Below are positions 1-8,467 of a DNA stretch of 64,000 nt, one piece after another (positions within the stretch are counted from its first letter, which is position 1; each line of letters starts with the position of its first letter). A program made the translations under genes and the position numbers. The stretch covers positions 32,632 to 96,631 of the forward strand of contig WNLJ01000022.1 of NCBI GenBank assembly GCA_017114885.1. The letters are read 5' to 3'. Below the pieces are notes generated by a model that was not told the DNA's origin, did not search any database, and was given only the letters and a program-made list of their open reading frames with translations. The DNA comes from Neisseriaceae bacterium PsAf (GTDB lineage: Bacteria > Pseudomonadota > Gammaproteobacteria > Burkholderiales > Neisseriaceae).

Positions 1-1063
1 AAATCCTGAAAATACCTTATTTATTATTGCCAGTAAGTCTTTCACCACGCCTGAAACCTTATTAAATGCCATGACTGCTAAAAAATGGTTTATCGAGAAA
101 ACCCAAACCACTAATATTAGTCAACATTTTTTAGCTATTACCAGCAATAAACAAGCAGCGTTAGATTATGGCATTGCCGAAGATAATATTTTTGGCATGT
201 TTGATTGGGTAGGTGGTCGATATTCTTCTTGGTCTTCTATTAGTCTTTCGGTTATGTGCGCTATTGGACGCGATAACTTTTTAGAATTTCTTGAAGGCGG
301 TAGAAATATGGATGAGCATTTTTTCTCTAGCCCTTACTCTGAAAATATTCCTATTTTGATGGGGTTAATTGGTGTTTGGTACAATACTTTTTATCAAAGC
401 AGCAGTCACGCTATTATTCCTTATGATCATAGTTTAAGACGCTTTCCTGCTCATATCCAACAATTGGATATGGAAAGTAACGGAAAAAGAACGGGTCGAA
501 ATGGTGAGCATTTAGATTTTGATACGGGAGCAGTTATTTGGGGCGAAGAAGGCGTTAATTGCCAACATGCTTTTTTCCAACTTCTTCATCAAGGAACTCG
601 TTTGATTTGCTCTGACTTTATTGTGATTGCGAATAGCTTTTACCCTGAACAAAATAATCAACATCAAGTATTGGTCGCTAATGCTCTAGCTCAAACCAGA
701 GCTTTAATGCAAGGCAAAACTGAAGCTGAGGTTTATCAAGAATTGGATTATTTACCTGGAATTGAACGGGACAAACTAGCGCCACAAAAATTTTTCCCAG
801 GCAACCAGCCAACCAATACCATCTTCTTAGAACGATTAACGCCTTTTAATTTAGGAATGCTCTTGGCTTTATACGAACACAAAGTATTTGTACAAGGCAT
901 TATTTGGGGAATTAATTCTTTTGACCAATGGGGTGTTGAGTACGGAAAAGTATTGGCAAAAAATATTGAACCTCTATTATCTAGTGAGGACACTACCCAA
1001 TATGATTCTTCTACCAATCATTTGATTGATTACTTTAGAAAGCACAATAAACCAAATGCATAA
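1..1063 (+). CDS. pgi: Glucose-6-phosphate isomerase, C-terminal part (cut by window edge)
   Basis: Interconverts glucose-6-phosphate and fructose-6-phosphate in the cytosol. The reading frame is open from base 2, so the ATG at 71 is internal; about 353 of the usual ~550 residues are present. The first family signature, GGRYSSWS, lies about 70 residues into the fragment. The NGKRTGRNGE stretch follows, then QHAFFQLLHQGT, and the second signature GINSFDQWGVEYGKVLA near the C-terminus. The stop overlaps the start of the next gene by 8 bases, suggesting coupling. Identification is secure; the N-terminus lies outside the window. Confidence 0.97.
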   Translation, partial: NPENTLFIIASKSFTTPETLLNAMTAKKWFIEKTQTTNISQHFLAITSNKQAALDYGIAEDNIFGMFDWVGGRYSSWSSISLSVMCAIGRDNFLEFLEGGRNMDEHFFSSPYSENIPILMGLIGVWYNTFYQSSSHAIIPYDHSLRRFPAHIQQLDMESNGKRTGRNGEHLDFDTGAVIWGEEGVNCQHAFFQLLHQGTRLICSDFIVIANSFYPEQNNQHQVLVANALAQTRALMQGKTEAEVYQELDYLPGIERDKLAPQKFFPGNQPTNTIFLERLTPFNLGMLLALYEHKVFVQGIIWGINSFDQWGVEYGKVLAKNIEPLLSSEDTTQYDSSTNHLIDYFRKHNKPNA

Positions 1064-1532
1064 TTCTTTATTAAACACATTAAGTGAATTGTTAGTTGCT
1101 AAAAATTTAATCATTACTACTGCTGAATCTTGTACTGGTGGTTTATTGGCAAATTATTTAACCAATTTATCAGGTAGCTCGCAATGGTTTGAACTAGGTT
1201 TTGTGACCTATGCCAATAGTGCTAAAAGCAATATATTAGGGGTTAAACCAGAAACATTGGCACAATATGGTGCAGTGAGTAAACAAACGGTAGTAGAAAT
1301 GGCAACTGGAGCTTTGGAAAAATCAGCAGCGAATATCGCAATTAGTATTTCAGGAATTGCAGGACCTACTGGAGCAACGCCTCAATATCCTGTTGGCTCT
1401 GTGTGGTTTGCTATTGCTTCTCAAAACACAATCAAAACTTATTTACAACATTTTTCTGGAGATAGGTTAAATGTGAGAGAAAAAGCAACGCAATATGCTA
1501 TTCACGAACTCATTAATTTCATCCAAGATTAA
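1056..1532 (+). CDS. pncC: Nicotinamide-nucleotide amidase, CinA C-terminal domain family (PncC)
   Basis: A 158-residue stand-alone CinA C-terminal domain, which deamidates NMN to nicotinate mononucleotide in pyridine nucleotide recycling. TAESCTGG at residues 22-29 carries the expected catalytic serine (about Ser25). ISGIAGPTGAT and the later PVGSVWFA stretch are family motifs. A TTG at 1026 would add ten residues; I prefer the ATG at 1056 because it gives the usual N-terminus and overlaps the pgi stop. The N-terminal MoCF-like domain of full CinA is absent, as in many proteobacterial homologues. Confidence 0.93.
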   Translation: MHNSLLNTLSELLVAKNLIITTAESCTGGLLANYLTNLSGSSQWFELGFVTYANSAKSNILGVKPETLAQYGAVSKQTVVEMATGALEKSAANIAISISGIAGPTGATPQYPVGSVWFAIASQNTIKTYLQHFSGDRLNVREKATQYAIHELINFIQD

Positions 1533-1584
1533 TCATTGACTTGAATTAAATACAATTACCACCACCTTATTGCTAATCATTTAG

Positions 1585-1619
1585 TCATTTATCATTTATC
1601 ATTTATCATTTATCATTTT
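1585..1619 (+). repeat. Heptanucleotide tandem repeat upstream of the YqaE-like gene
   Basis: Four exact head-to-tail copies of TCATTTA (1585-1612) are followed by a fifth copy differing in its last base (1613-1619). The array ends right against the Shine-Dalgarno GGAGAA (1621-1626) of the gene starting at 1635. Copy number of such arrays can change by slippage. Here that would alter leader length or promoter spacing rather than a reading frame. Confidence 0.9.
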
Positions 1620-1634
1620 AGGAGAATATAAAAT

Positions 1635-1832
1635 ATGCGTTTAATCATTGCTTTGCTTTTACCTTGGTTATTATTTTTTACTATTGGTAGACCTTTTGCT
1701 GTTATCTTATGTTTAATACTACAGCTAACCATACTGGGATGGTTACCAGCTTCCATATGGGCAGTATATGCACTTAGCCAGTATAAAACGGACAAAAAGC
1801 TTGAAAATTTAAAGAAGGATTATCAATCATAA
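1635..1832 (+). CDS. Small two-helix membrane protein, Pmp3/YqaE-like
   Basis: A 65-residue protein with two hydrophobic segments (about residues 2-31 and 33-47) and a charged tail rich in Lys and Asp. The stretch LGWLPASIWAVYAL resembles the second helix of the Pmp3/YqaE family, whose members are inner-membrane proteins often linked to salt or membrane stress. The ATG has a strong GGAGAA eight bases upstream. The family assignment rests on overall pattern and size, so it is moderate. It stands alone between pncC and a long gap, next to a repeat array that may affect its expression. Confidence 0.72.
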   Translation: MRLIIALLLPWLLFFTIGRPFAVILCLILQLTILGWLPASIWAVYALSQYKTDKKLENLKKDYQS

Positions 1833-2265
1833 TTTATTTAATGACGACTATTAATCTCAATCAATCTTTTCCTTGTGCAAATAAACTATAAATCCACATA
1901 TTAATTATTAAAGTTAACGCAGTAGCAAGAAGATACATCCTCCTTGCTTTGTTTTTGTTTCTAAAAAACAACGAATGCTCATATTATTTTTAATAAAAAA
2001 TTAGATTAGCTTTTTTCTTTGAAATATTTGAGATAAGTCCAATTGGATAGTCTTAATGTCCTCAATATATGACTATCAAAAAATTAATCACATTACTATT
2101 CAAAGCAAGACAATAAAGATAAAAAATCAGATAACAGCAATAGATAAAAAGTGGATAATTTTTCTGTTAGGGAACCCAATTCTATAACTTCAGCTAGAAC
2201 GTGTAGTAGGTGTTTTGATTTACCCCAAAGCATCTAGCCAACTGACCGAGATGATGGAGAACATA
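1833..2265. other. Non-coding stretch before the primase-like gene
   Basis: AT-rich, 433 bases. Apart from the imperfect hairpin at 1925-1947 I see no coding frame, repeat or RNA gene. The last 50 bases continue the frame of the primase-like gene back to a TTG at 2215 but lack a good ribosome site there. Confidence 0.6.
1925..1960 (+). terminator. Possible weak rho-independent terminator
   Basis: An imperfect hairpin (GCAAGAAG pairing with CTCCTTGC, one mismatch) is followed by a T-rich tail at 1948-1960. It lies about 90 bases after the YqaE-like gene. The stem is short and mismatched, so confidence is low. Confidence 0.35.
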
Positions 2266-3537
2266 ATGACTCGTATAGAATTTGAAAACATGCTTAAATA
2301 TATTGATCCAAACAATATTAATATTTGGACTGAGGTAGGTACAGCCATTAAAAGTGAGTTTGGAGATAGTGGTTTTGATTTATGGGATCAATGGTTACAA
2401 AAAGAGTCCAACTATAATGCTCGTATCTCTAGAAATAATTGGGATTATTTTAAAGCAGAAGATATTGATCCAACAATATTGTTAAATTTAGCTAGGGAAG
2501 GTGGTTATGCCCCAACAAATACAGCTGATACATATACGGTTCAATCACCTCTCAACATCAAAGGCGCTATTGGCCATTTAGCTAAGAGAAAGGCCCAGGA
2601 GCAAAAGTTTAAAGAAAAAGAACTCAGACAAGAAACCAAAAAAGAATCTAACAATATCTGGTTAAATGCCCAAGAGGTTGGCATACATCCCTATTTACTG
2701 GAAAAGAATATCACACACCCTGATGTCATCGGTCGTTTACGTCAAACAATAATTGCCAATAAAAATTTCTTACTGGTTCCCATACAAGATATTCAGGGTA
2801 ACATTCATTCTTTACAATATATTAGTACAGATGGTAGCCAATATTTCGCCGAATATTCAGACATTAAAGGGCACTTCTTTTTGATAGGCAATCAAGAAAC
2901 GGCAACAAAAAAGGTCATAATAACAGAAGAACTAGCAACTGGCTCTTCATTATATGAAGCCACTCAAACTCCTGTTATTGTGACCTTTAATGCTGATAAC
3001 CTTTTATCTGTCCTAAAAACTTTAGAGCTGAATCAATTTTCGGATAACTATTTAGTGGTTTTTGAATATGATACCAGTATCTCTAGTATAGAAAAATCCT
3101 TAAAAATTAGAGCAATACGCCCTGATATCCAAATTCTAATGCCTTCATTTAATCAAACAGATACTGATCTATTTTTACATTTATACGGTAAACTCCCTTC
3201 TAATTTTAATGATTTACACCTTGTTTCAGGGATAGAAGCGGTAGCTGAACAAATTCAAAATAAACGACACCATCATCAATCAGAACTAACTAGTAGGACT
3301 ATTCAGACAATTAAACAAGAGTCACTAACTAGTAAACATCATGAGAATAAGCATCTCTATGACAATCTGATTGTACAAGATCTAAGACTAGAATTAAATG
3401 ATGATATCGATTCAGAAACAACATCGTTTGAGAAGAAACAATCTAGCCCTCATCGGCACGTTGACATTCAATTTCATATTGAAGTCAATCCTAGCAAGCA
3501 TCAAACTAAACCAGAAAGAAAACCAATATCAGAATAA
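2266..3537 (+). CDS. Primase-like protein: PriCT_2 domain plus degenerate TOPRIM-like domain
   Basis: A 423-residue protein of plasmid or phage type. Residues about 10-75 match the PriCT_2 (primase C-terminal 2) pattern: IWTEVGTAIKSEFG, GFDLWDQW and NNWDYF. Residues about 170-300 look like the TOPRIM domain of TraC-type plasmid primases: LVPIQDIQGNIHSLQ, then IITEELATGSSLYEA with the expected Glu near residue 222, then VTFNADNL. The metal-binding DxD is replaced by FEYD (about 266-269), so catalysis is doubtful. The tail is low-complexity and charged. I chose ATG 2266 because GGAG sits seven bases upstream. No helicase, integrase or replication origin is nearby. It may be a stranded mobile-element gene or a repurposed regulator. 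Confidence 0.7.
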   Translation: MTRIEFENMLKYIDPNNINIWTEVGTAIKSEFGDSGFDLWDQWLQKESNYNARISRNNWDYFKAEDIDPTILLNLAREGGYAPTNTADTYTVQSPLNIKGAIGHLAKRKAQEQKFKEKELRQETKKESNNIWLNAQEVGIHPYLLEKNITHPDVIGRLRQTIIANKNFLLVPIQDIQGNIHSLQYISTDGSQYFAEYSDIKGHFFLIGNQETATKKVIITEELATGSSLYEATQTPVIVTFNADNLLSVLKTLELNQFSDNYLVVFEYDTSISSIEKSLKIRAIRPDIQILMPSFNQTDTDLFLHLYGKLPSNFNDLHLVSGIEAVAEQIQNKRHHHQSELTSRTIQTIKQESLTSKHHENKHLYDNLIVQDLRLELNDDIDSETTSFEKKQSSPHRHVDIQFHIEVNPSKHQTKPERKPISE

Positions 3538-3859
3538 GGTATAGAGCTCGATCATTTTAAATTGTTGCCTAAGCCATAAAAGTCTCTAGCGATTGTATAT
3601 CGTATTTAGCAAATAATGAAGTGGGGACCCATGAGCTTATCATCCATTAAAACCGATTAATTTTAAATACGTGGATAACCTTATAGCACAAGGCAAGACT
3701 AAGGAAGTCTATGAGTATTTGGCCAATTAAGTGTGATTCAAATACGACAATTTAAGTAGTATGATGCTTAAACCCTACATTTTAGAATTTATTTTTATTA
3801 AATTTTATTCTACAATCAGTAGGTTAATTGGCTATATTATCATTTTAGGGGAGTTAAAA
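3538..3859 (+). other. Gap holding the decayed third copy of module gene 2
   Basis: Between the primase-like gene and module A. The only recognisable content is the decayed fragment at 3631-3784 and an AT-rich leader with AGGGGAG at 3847-3853 serving the GTG at 3860. The frame of the lipoprotein stays open back to 3761, but that part derives from the decayed fragment and does not encode a signal peptide start. Confidence 0.6.
3631..3784 (+). pseudogene. Decayed fragment of module gene 2 (third copy)
   Basis: The DNA from 3631 closely follows the start of the gene at 4714. Shared stretches include ATTAATTTT, TACGT, GCACAAGGCAA and GTCTATGAGTATTTGGCCAA. It contains an early frameshift and an added base near 3729 that creates TAA. 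A large internal part is missing: it jumps to sequence like that at 4970-4985 (TTAAACCCTACATT versus TTAAAACCTTATATT). It is not translatable. It is closer to copy A than to copy B, so it looks like a local tandem duplication that has been dying. Confidence 0.8.
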
Positions 3860-4711
3860 GTGCATTTTCGAGCAGACATCGCCCGCTTGGGTACTTGCAG
3901 TTTGTTAGGATTATTATTAATCAGTTGTGGTGCTAAAGAAGAACCATACCCACAAGAATACATGACTGAAGCACAAAAACAAGAATTAGCCAACAGAACG
4001 CCTGAAGAAATTGCTGAACGCGAAGCGTATGCTTGTGCCACTGTAGGCAGTGGTCTACAAGTCAAAGTACCTAAAGAATACATTACTTCTCGCATTGAAT
4101 ACAACGACATTAATTATTGGGGTGGTGGCGGTTGGGAAAATCGCTTTCGCTGGTGCGATAACCGTGCAGCCTCGGTTCCAATTGCCGTTAAATGGCCTGA
4201 TTTAATCCCTGCGAGTGAAAAAAGTTTTAATGGTGATGAGCCTGATACTGTGTTGTATATTTTTCAAAGCATTACCAATGATAATAATAATAATAAACGT
4301 ACTCCTAATGGCATGAATTTAATCCACCAAGATAGTTTAAAAAACATTGGTTATTTTTTACGTAAATCCATGGCGCCTATACCTGAGGGCTTAAAGCTGG
4401 ATATCACCTACCGTGAAGATTTGGATTTACAACAAGCCACTTTAAACACCACGGTGGATGAAGATGATCTCACCAGACTATTTAAAAACTATTATTTTTG
4501 GCATGAAACGCCAACAGGTCAAGTGGATTTTATTGCCTACTGTACTGATTTTCAAGATTACGTCTCACGTTGCAATGGACTCTATGATCCGCCCGATAAA
4601 GAAATGACTATCGATCTATATTTCCCCATGACTTTATTGGGCGAATGGAAAGAGTTAAAAAACCAAGGTTGGCAATTATTACAATCATTTGAAGTTCAAA
4701 AAGAGGATTAA
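3860..4711 (+). CDS. Lipoprotein of unknown function, module A gene 1
   Basis: Predicted lipoprotein of about 283 residues. The N-terminus ends in LLLISCGAKEE, a good lipobox with Cys near residue 23, so it should be anchored in the envelope facing the periplasm. I chose GTG 3860 because AGGGGAG lies seven bases upstream and it gives a normal signal peptide. Distinct features are ACATVGSG, NYWGGGGW, RWCDNRAA, VKWPDL, LNTTVDEDDLT and CNGLYDPPD. Its paralogue at 48009 keeps all of these, including the paired Cys. The pattern of Gly-rich turn, Cys and VKWP faintly recalls DUF3304 lipoproteins found beside secreted lipases, but I cannot confirm that. It ends two bases before gene 2. Function unknown; a protective or receptor role in the envelope is only a guess. 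Confidence 0.8.
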   Translation: MHFRADIARLGTCSLLGLLLISCGAKEEPYPQEYMTEAQKQELANRTPEEIAEREAYACATVGSGLQVKVPKEYITSRIEYNDINYWGGGGWENRFRWCDNRAASVPIAVKWPDLIPASEKSFNGDEPDTVLYIFQSITNDNNNNKRTPNGMNLIHQDSLKNIGYFLRKSMAPIPEGLKLDITYREDLDLQQATLNTTVDEDDLTRLFKNYYFWHETPTGQVDFIAYCTDFQDYVSRCNGLYDPPDKEMTIDLYFPMTLLGEWKELKNQGWQLLQSFEVQKED

Positions 4712-4713
4712 GC

Positions 4714-6080
4714 ATGAGCAACCGTCATCAATTAAAACCCATTAATTTTGAATACGTAGGTAGCCTCATGGCACAAGGCAAAACCAAAGAGGTCTATGAG
4801 TATTTGGCCAATGAGTGTGATTCGCAATACGCCAAATTAGCCTTGGGACTAGTGGATGAGCGCAATCAAACAATTGCCGGCTTAGCGGCCGTGGATCATT
4901 TAAAAACCATTGCCCAAGAGTACCTCCCAATGACCCCTTAGATAATACTGAAATTAGACAAATTATGGACGATATGTTAAAACCTTATATTGACATAATG
5001 AAAAGACAACAAAAAAGAGAAAATTATGAAGAAGCCACCTATGATCAAGCACACACTTTCCATACCGTAGTATTCGGTAGGCACCATCTCCCGCCGCAAG
5101 CCTGGACTTTAGATCCATTGAGCACCTTACCCAAAGAACAGTACGATGATTTATGGGATCTTTCCCTTGTTGCCGCAGGAGATAAAGACAAAGAAATGGC
5201 TATTGGTACAGAAATTCTAGGAGCCTTAGCAGAACGCAGAAATAGCCGTGACTATGCGGTTGCAGATATTGCCAGAAAACCCACTGCTGATTTCCCTCAA
5301 ACCTTACAAGAATTAAAAACAGTTTGTACAGAACGACAGGAATTATTTAAATGGAGAAATATTAGCCTTAATAATGCTATGGCCCATGTCGATACCTATT
5401 ATTATGGTGCAAAGTATGCCACTCAACATCCTATCCAATTAGGTACTGTCGTGGTCAAGTGGGCAAATAACCCTTTTAACGTTGAAACAGTATCAAAAGT
5501 TTGCTCTAGCGTACTGAAAGGAGAGATGGATAATTTTTCAGAAGCGATTCAACAAGGGAAAAATAATACCTCTCCCAAACAACCTAAAATCGAACCCACC
5601 GCGCCAATATTACAAAATAATCCTTATTTTAATAATCCCCTCGATCCATACCAACAACAACAAAAAGTTAATGATATCCTCTATCCGCATCAAAAGACTT
5701 CTGCAATCAAACAACCCGATGCATCACGCGAGGCGACCACTCAAAACATCGCTCAATCACAAGCGGATGAAATTTGGAACGGGATGACCTTGCCTCAACT
5801 CCGAAAATACGCAATCAAACAAGGTGTAGATCCTGATTTAACCAATGGTGGAGACGATGATATCGATATTGCCTCTATTGGCAACGCTCTCAATAATCGG
5901 GAAATTTTAGATATTGCCTACCAACGTATTGAAAATTCAACTTTTGGTCAAGAGATAAAACAATTGAGCATCGAAGTCGTACAAGAAGAAGAACAAAAAC
6001 AAGCTCAGATTGCATTGGCTCAAGAAACACAAGCACGAGAAATTGAAAAAATGACCATAAAAGCTCGTTCAATTGGCTAA
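4714..6080 (+). pseudogene. Module A gene 2, cytosolic protein of unknown function, broken by a one-base frameshift
   Basis: Two open pieces (4714-4941, 75 aa, and 4965-6080, 371 aa) correspond to one gene. After Tyr-Leu-Pro the first frame ends at TAG 4939. The frame one step over reads NDPLDNTEIRQIMDDMLKPY, which matches EKLTDTEVKKIMREMLVAY in the intact paralogue at 48882. Adding one C in the CCC at 4926-4928 restores a protein of about 455 residues. Conserved motifs are LKPI[ND]F near the N-terminus and a shared FH..VF..H.LPPQAWTL block. The C-terminus is rich in Gln and Glu and probably helical. No signal peptide or membrane segment. The break could be real decay, programmed frameshifting or a sequencing error. 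If real, the second piece might still be made from ATG 4965. Confidence 0.75.
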
Positions 6081-6096
6081 TAAAAAGGAAGTATAG

Positions 6097-6615
6097 ATGT
6101 CAAACAATGAAAATGAAATGATTAATAAATTAATGAAACAATCCATTCTCTTTGGCAAGCAAACACAACAAGCCTTGGATGAACTACAAGAACTCAGACG
6201 GGAACTACAGCAACTTCCCAGTACTGTAGAAAAACAAGCTAAAAATACAATCTATAATGTTACTAAAGATAGTTATCAGCGTTTTGAGGAAAGCTCAAAT
6301 ACCATGATTAATAAAATTGATCATAGCGGCATGCGCTTTGTGCAAGCAACACAATATGTAGATAATCGTATGAAAAAATATCAATTATGGGGTATTGGTT
6401 CCTCTATTATCATCGCTTTACTAATCATTGCACTACCTAGCTTATACATTTACTCTAAAAAACAAGAAATTCGCGCCATACATCATACTGCCGAAGTTCA
6501 TAAGGCCATGCAACAGTATCATTTCAATTTATGTGGTGATAAACTTTGTATTAAAGTGGATCGCAACGATCCTATTTGGAAAAATGATAAAGATTATCTG
6601 ATTGTAAAACAGTAG
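6097..6615 (+). CDS. Coiled-coil single-pass membrane protein, module A gene 3
   Basis: 172 residues. The N-terminal ~100 residues are polar and heptad-like (ELQELRRELQQL). One membrane helix follows at about 104-122 (IGSSIIIALLIIALPSLYIY), then a short tail ending in LCGDKLCIKVDRNDP and DYLIVKQ. The tail is nearly the same in the paralogue at 50007, while the coiled coil is not. AAGGAAG lies about six bases before the ATG, and the gene starts 16 bases after gene 2. The LC-IKVD-DY tail reminds me of membrane-bound accessory proteins on mobilizable plasmids, but this is an impression only. Function unknown. Confidence 0.8.
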   Translation: MSNNENEMINKLMKQSILFGKQTQQALDELQELRRELQQLPSTVEKQAKNTIYNVTKDSYQRFEESSNTMINKIDHSGMRFVQATQYVDNRMKKYQLWGIGSSIIIALLIIALPSLYIYSKKQEIRAIHHTAEVHKAMQQYHFNLCGDKLCIKVDRNDPIWKNDKDYLIVKQ

Positions 6616-6664
6616 TAATGATCCCGTAAAAAAATCGTTATCCAGAAAAGATTCTAGAATTCAT

Positions 6665-6694
6665 TTTACAAGTCTAGCCAACTTTCGTTATAAT
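6665..6694 (+). promoter_or_regulatory. Sigma70-type promoter for the META lipoprotein pair
   Basis: TTTACA at 6665-6670 and TATAAT at 6689-6694 are separated by 18 bases, about 50 bases before the ATG at 6745. It separates the lipoprotein pair from module A. Confidence 0.6.
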
Positions 6695-6744
6695 CAGCTC
6701 TAATTACGCAAATTATTGATTGATAAATAAAGGTTTCTATCACT

Positions 6745-7644
6745 ATGAAAACACGTTTAGTACTTCTTACTTGCTCACTAATTTTAGTAGCTTGTGCCAC
6801 TCAAAAAAATGACGACTTTTTGGATAACTTGGCTTTAAGTCCTTCTTCTCAACTGTTAACTTCAACTGATTGGGTGATTATTTCTGGTCACTCTTTTAGT
6901 GAAAATGATGTTAAAACAAATCTAGATGATTTATTACCTGCCAATGGGGCTAGAGCTATTGTAAGCTTTAATAATGCAGGACAAATTAATATTCGTGGTG
7001 GTTGTAATACACTAAACGGCTCTTGGTCACTAAATGATAACGTATTGAAAGTGTCCTCGTTGGCTTCTACCAAAATGGCTTGTGACGCTTCATTGATGAA
7101 CTTGGATAATGCAGTACAAAGTTTATTTTCCAATAAAACCATTACTGCTCGTGTTCCTAATGGGCTTGATAATTCCTTAATCAGAATGCAAACTAATGAT
7201 GATATCTATTACGTTATGCAATCCGTTAACAATATTCAGAAAAACAATAAATCTTATGCTGGTAAATATTTTTCAGATGATGTATTCCAAGAATACAACT
7301 GGAAACTAACCAGTGCATTAGATAAAGAAAACAATACAGTCTTAACTAATTCTCCGCTTCAAATCACTACTTTTAATCAAGAAGGACAAAATCTAATCGT
7401 TAAATCTTCTTGTGGAGAAGCTGTTTTTAACATGAATTTAGTAAAAAACGATTTAAACATTGGAAATACCGTTTCAGGAGCGGATAATTGCAGTGAAATT
7501 AGTAATGCTCTAGCGAATAAACATTTCTATCTCAAGGGTGAAATGATTGGTAAAGATCCTGAAATTAAATTTATTGGCAAAAATGGAGATGTTATTTCCC
7601 TCAAAGGCAGCAAGAAAAAAAATAACGATACAGATCTAAAATAG
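6745..7644 (+). CDS. META-domain (HslJ-like) lipoprotein
   Basis: 299-residue predicted lipoprotein: the signal peptide ends in LILVACATQ, giving Cys18 as the lipid site. Residues about 40-160 carry a META domain with the hallmark GGCNTLNGSW and STKMACD. The second half repeats the same idea in weaker form (YNWKLTSAL, SSCGEAVFNMNL, DNCSEI), so this may be two META-like domains in tandem. META proteins are envelope proteins linked to heat, novobiocin or motility phenotypes, with no fixed activity. AAAGG lies near 6729. It is followed closely by a related lipoprotein. Confidence 0.85.
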   Translation: MKTRLVLLTCSLILVACATQKNDDFLDNLALSPSSQLLTSTDWVIISGHSFSENDVKTNLDDLLPANGARAIVSFNNAGQINIRGGCNTLNGSWSLNDNVLKVSSLASTKMACDASLMNLDNAVQSLFSNKTITARVPNGLDNSLIRMQTNDDIYYVMQSVNNIQKNNKSYAGKYFSDDVFQEYNWKLTSALDKENNTVLTNSPLQITTFNQEGQNLIVKSSCGEAVFNMNLVKNDLNIGNTVSGADNCSEISNALANKHFYLKGEMIGKDPEIKFIGKNGDVISLKGSKKKNNDTDLK

Positions 7645-7657
7645 GGTTTTGCGAGTG

Positions 7658-8467
7658 ATGAGGATGAGAAATTATTTTTTTATCTTGTTATGCTTACTGT
7701 GTATCACTTCCTGTGACCAGGTAAAAGACTCACTTACACAAGTAAAAAACAATACTGAACAAGAAAATATAGATAACTCATTACATCAATATGAAGCAAA
7801 AAATTGGCAGTTAATAGAGGCTTTTGATAAAGATCAAAAGCCTTTGTTTCTCGAATCTATTGATTTTAAATTTGATGCTATTAATTTAGTCATTAAAGAG
7901 AATACTATTTATCTGCAAGGCATTTGTTCACCATTTCATGTCAGTTTCACTCAAAAAGAACCTTCTGTTATTATGACTGATGTTATTAATTATGATAATG
8001 CTGTATGTGATAATAGCAATAGCTTAAAAGCTGGCCAAAATATTGTAGATTTTTTTAATAGACAACAACTTTCTATTAGTTACGGAAATCTTAATGACCG
8101 CCTCATATTTTCGAATCCTAAAAAAGATACCTTAGTATTCAAAGAATTGTCATCGGAAACGGTGGATAATGATGCAAACATCACTTCAAACATCGTCAAT
8201 TCCACCACTGCCTATATGGAAATTAAGCCTGCTAAAAGCTGTGATGAAAAAGGAAATTGTTTTTTAGTTCGAGAAATATTTTATGACAATCAATTCCAGA
8301 AAACTTATTCCGAATGGTTGCCTTTGGACTTCGAAATTGAAAACTTACATCTCTCGCCTGATTTTAACGTTACCATCAAATTAAACATATTTAAAGCACA
8401 AGACCCTAATATCAAAACCAAATATGTTTTAGACAAAGTGTTAGAACAGACACCTATTAAAAATTAA
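7658..8467 (+). CDS. Lipoprotein with META-like and DUF4377-like domains
   Basis: About 269 residues. The signal peptide ends in LCITSCDQ (lipobox Cys near residue 20). Residues about 45-165 resemble a weak META fold (NWQLIEAF, a VIMTDV block, then DNAVCD). The C-terminal ~85 residues fit DUF4377: a [14 protein letters not shown] start, [13 protein letters not shown] in the middle and [14 protein letters not shown] at the end. DUF4377 commonly accompanies META domains, which supports reading this and the previous gene as a functional pair. Starts at TTG 7649, ATG 7658 and ATG 7664 are all possible; 7658 is a compromise. The stop overlaps the convergent murA stop. Confidence 0.78.
   Translation: MRMRNYFFILLCLLCITSCDQVKDSLTQVKNNTEQENIDNSLHQYEAKNWQLIEAFDKDQKPLFLESIDFKFDAINLVIKENTIYLQGICSPFHVSFTQKEPSVIMTDVINYDNAVCDNSNSLKAGQNIVDFFNRQQLSISYGNLNDRLIFSNPKKDTLVFKELSSETVDNDANITSNIVNSTTAYMEIKPAKSCDEKGNCFLVREIFYDNQFQKTYSEWLPLDFEIENLHLSPDFNVTIKLNIFKAQDPNIKTKYVLDKVLEQTPIKN

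Noticed and set aside
1561..1620. CRISPR-like array
   Set aside because: The repeat unit is seven bases with no spacers; it is a simple tandem repeat.
2215..2265. TTG start adding 17 residues to the primase-like protein
   Set aside because: No ribosome site; GGAG sits seven bases before ATG 2266.
3761..3859. Upstream extension of the module A lipoprotein
   Set aside because: This DNA comes from the decayed gene fragment and would put residues ahead of the signal peptide; GTG 3860 has a strong AGGGGAG.
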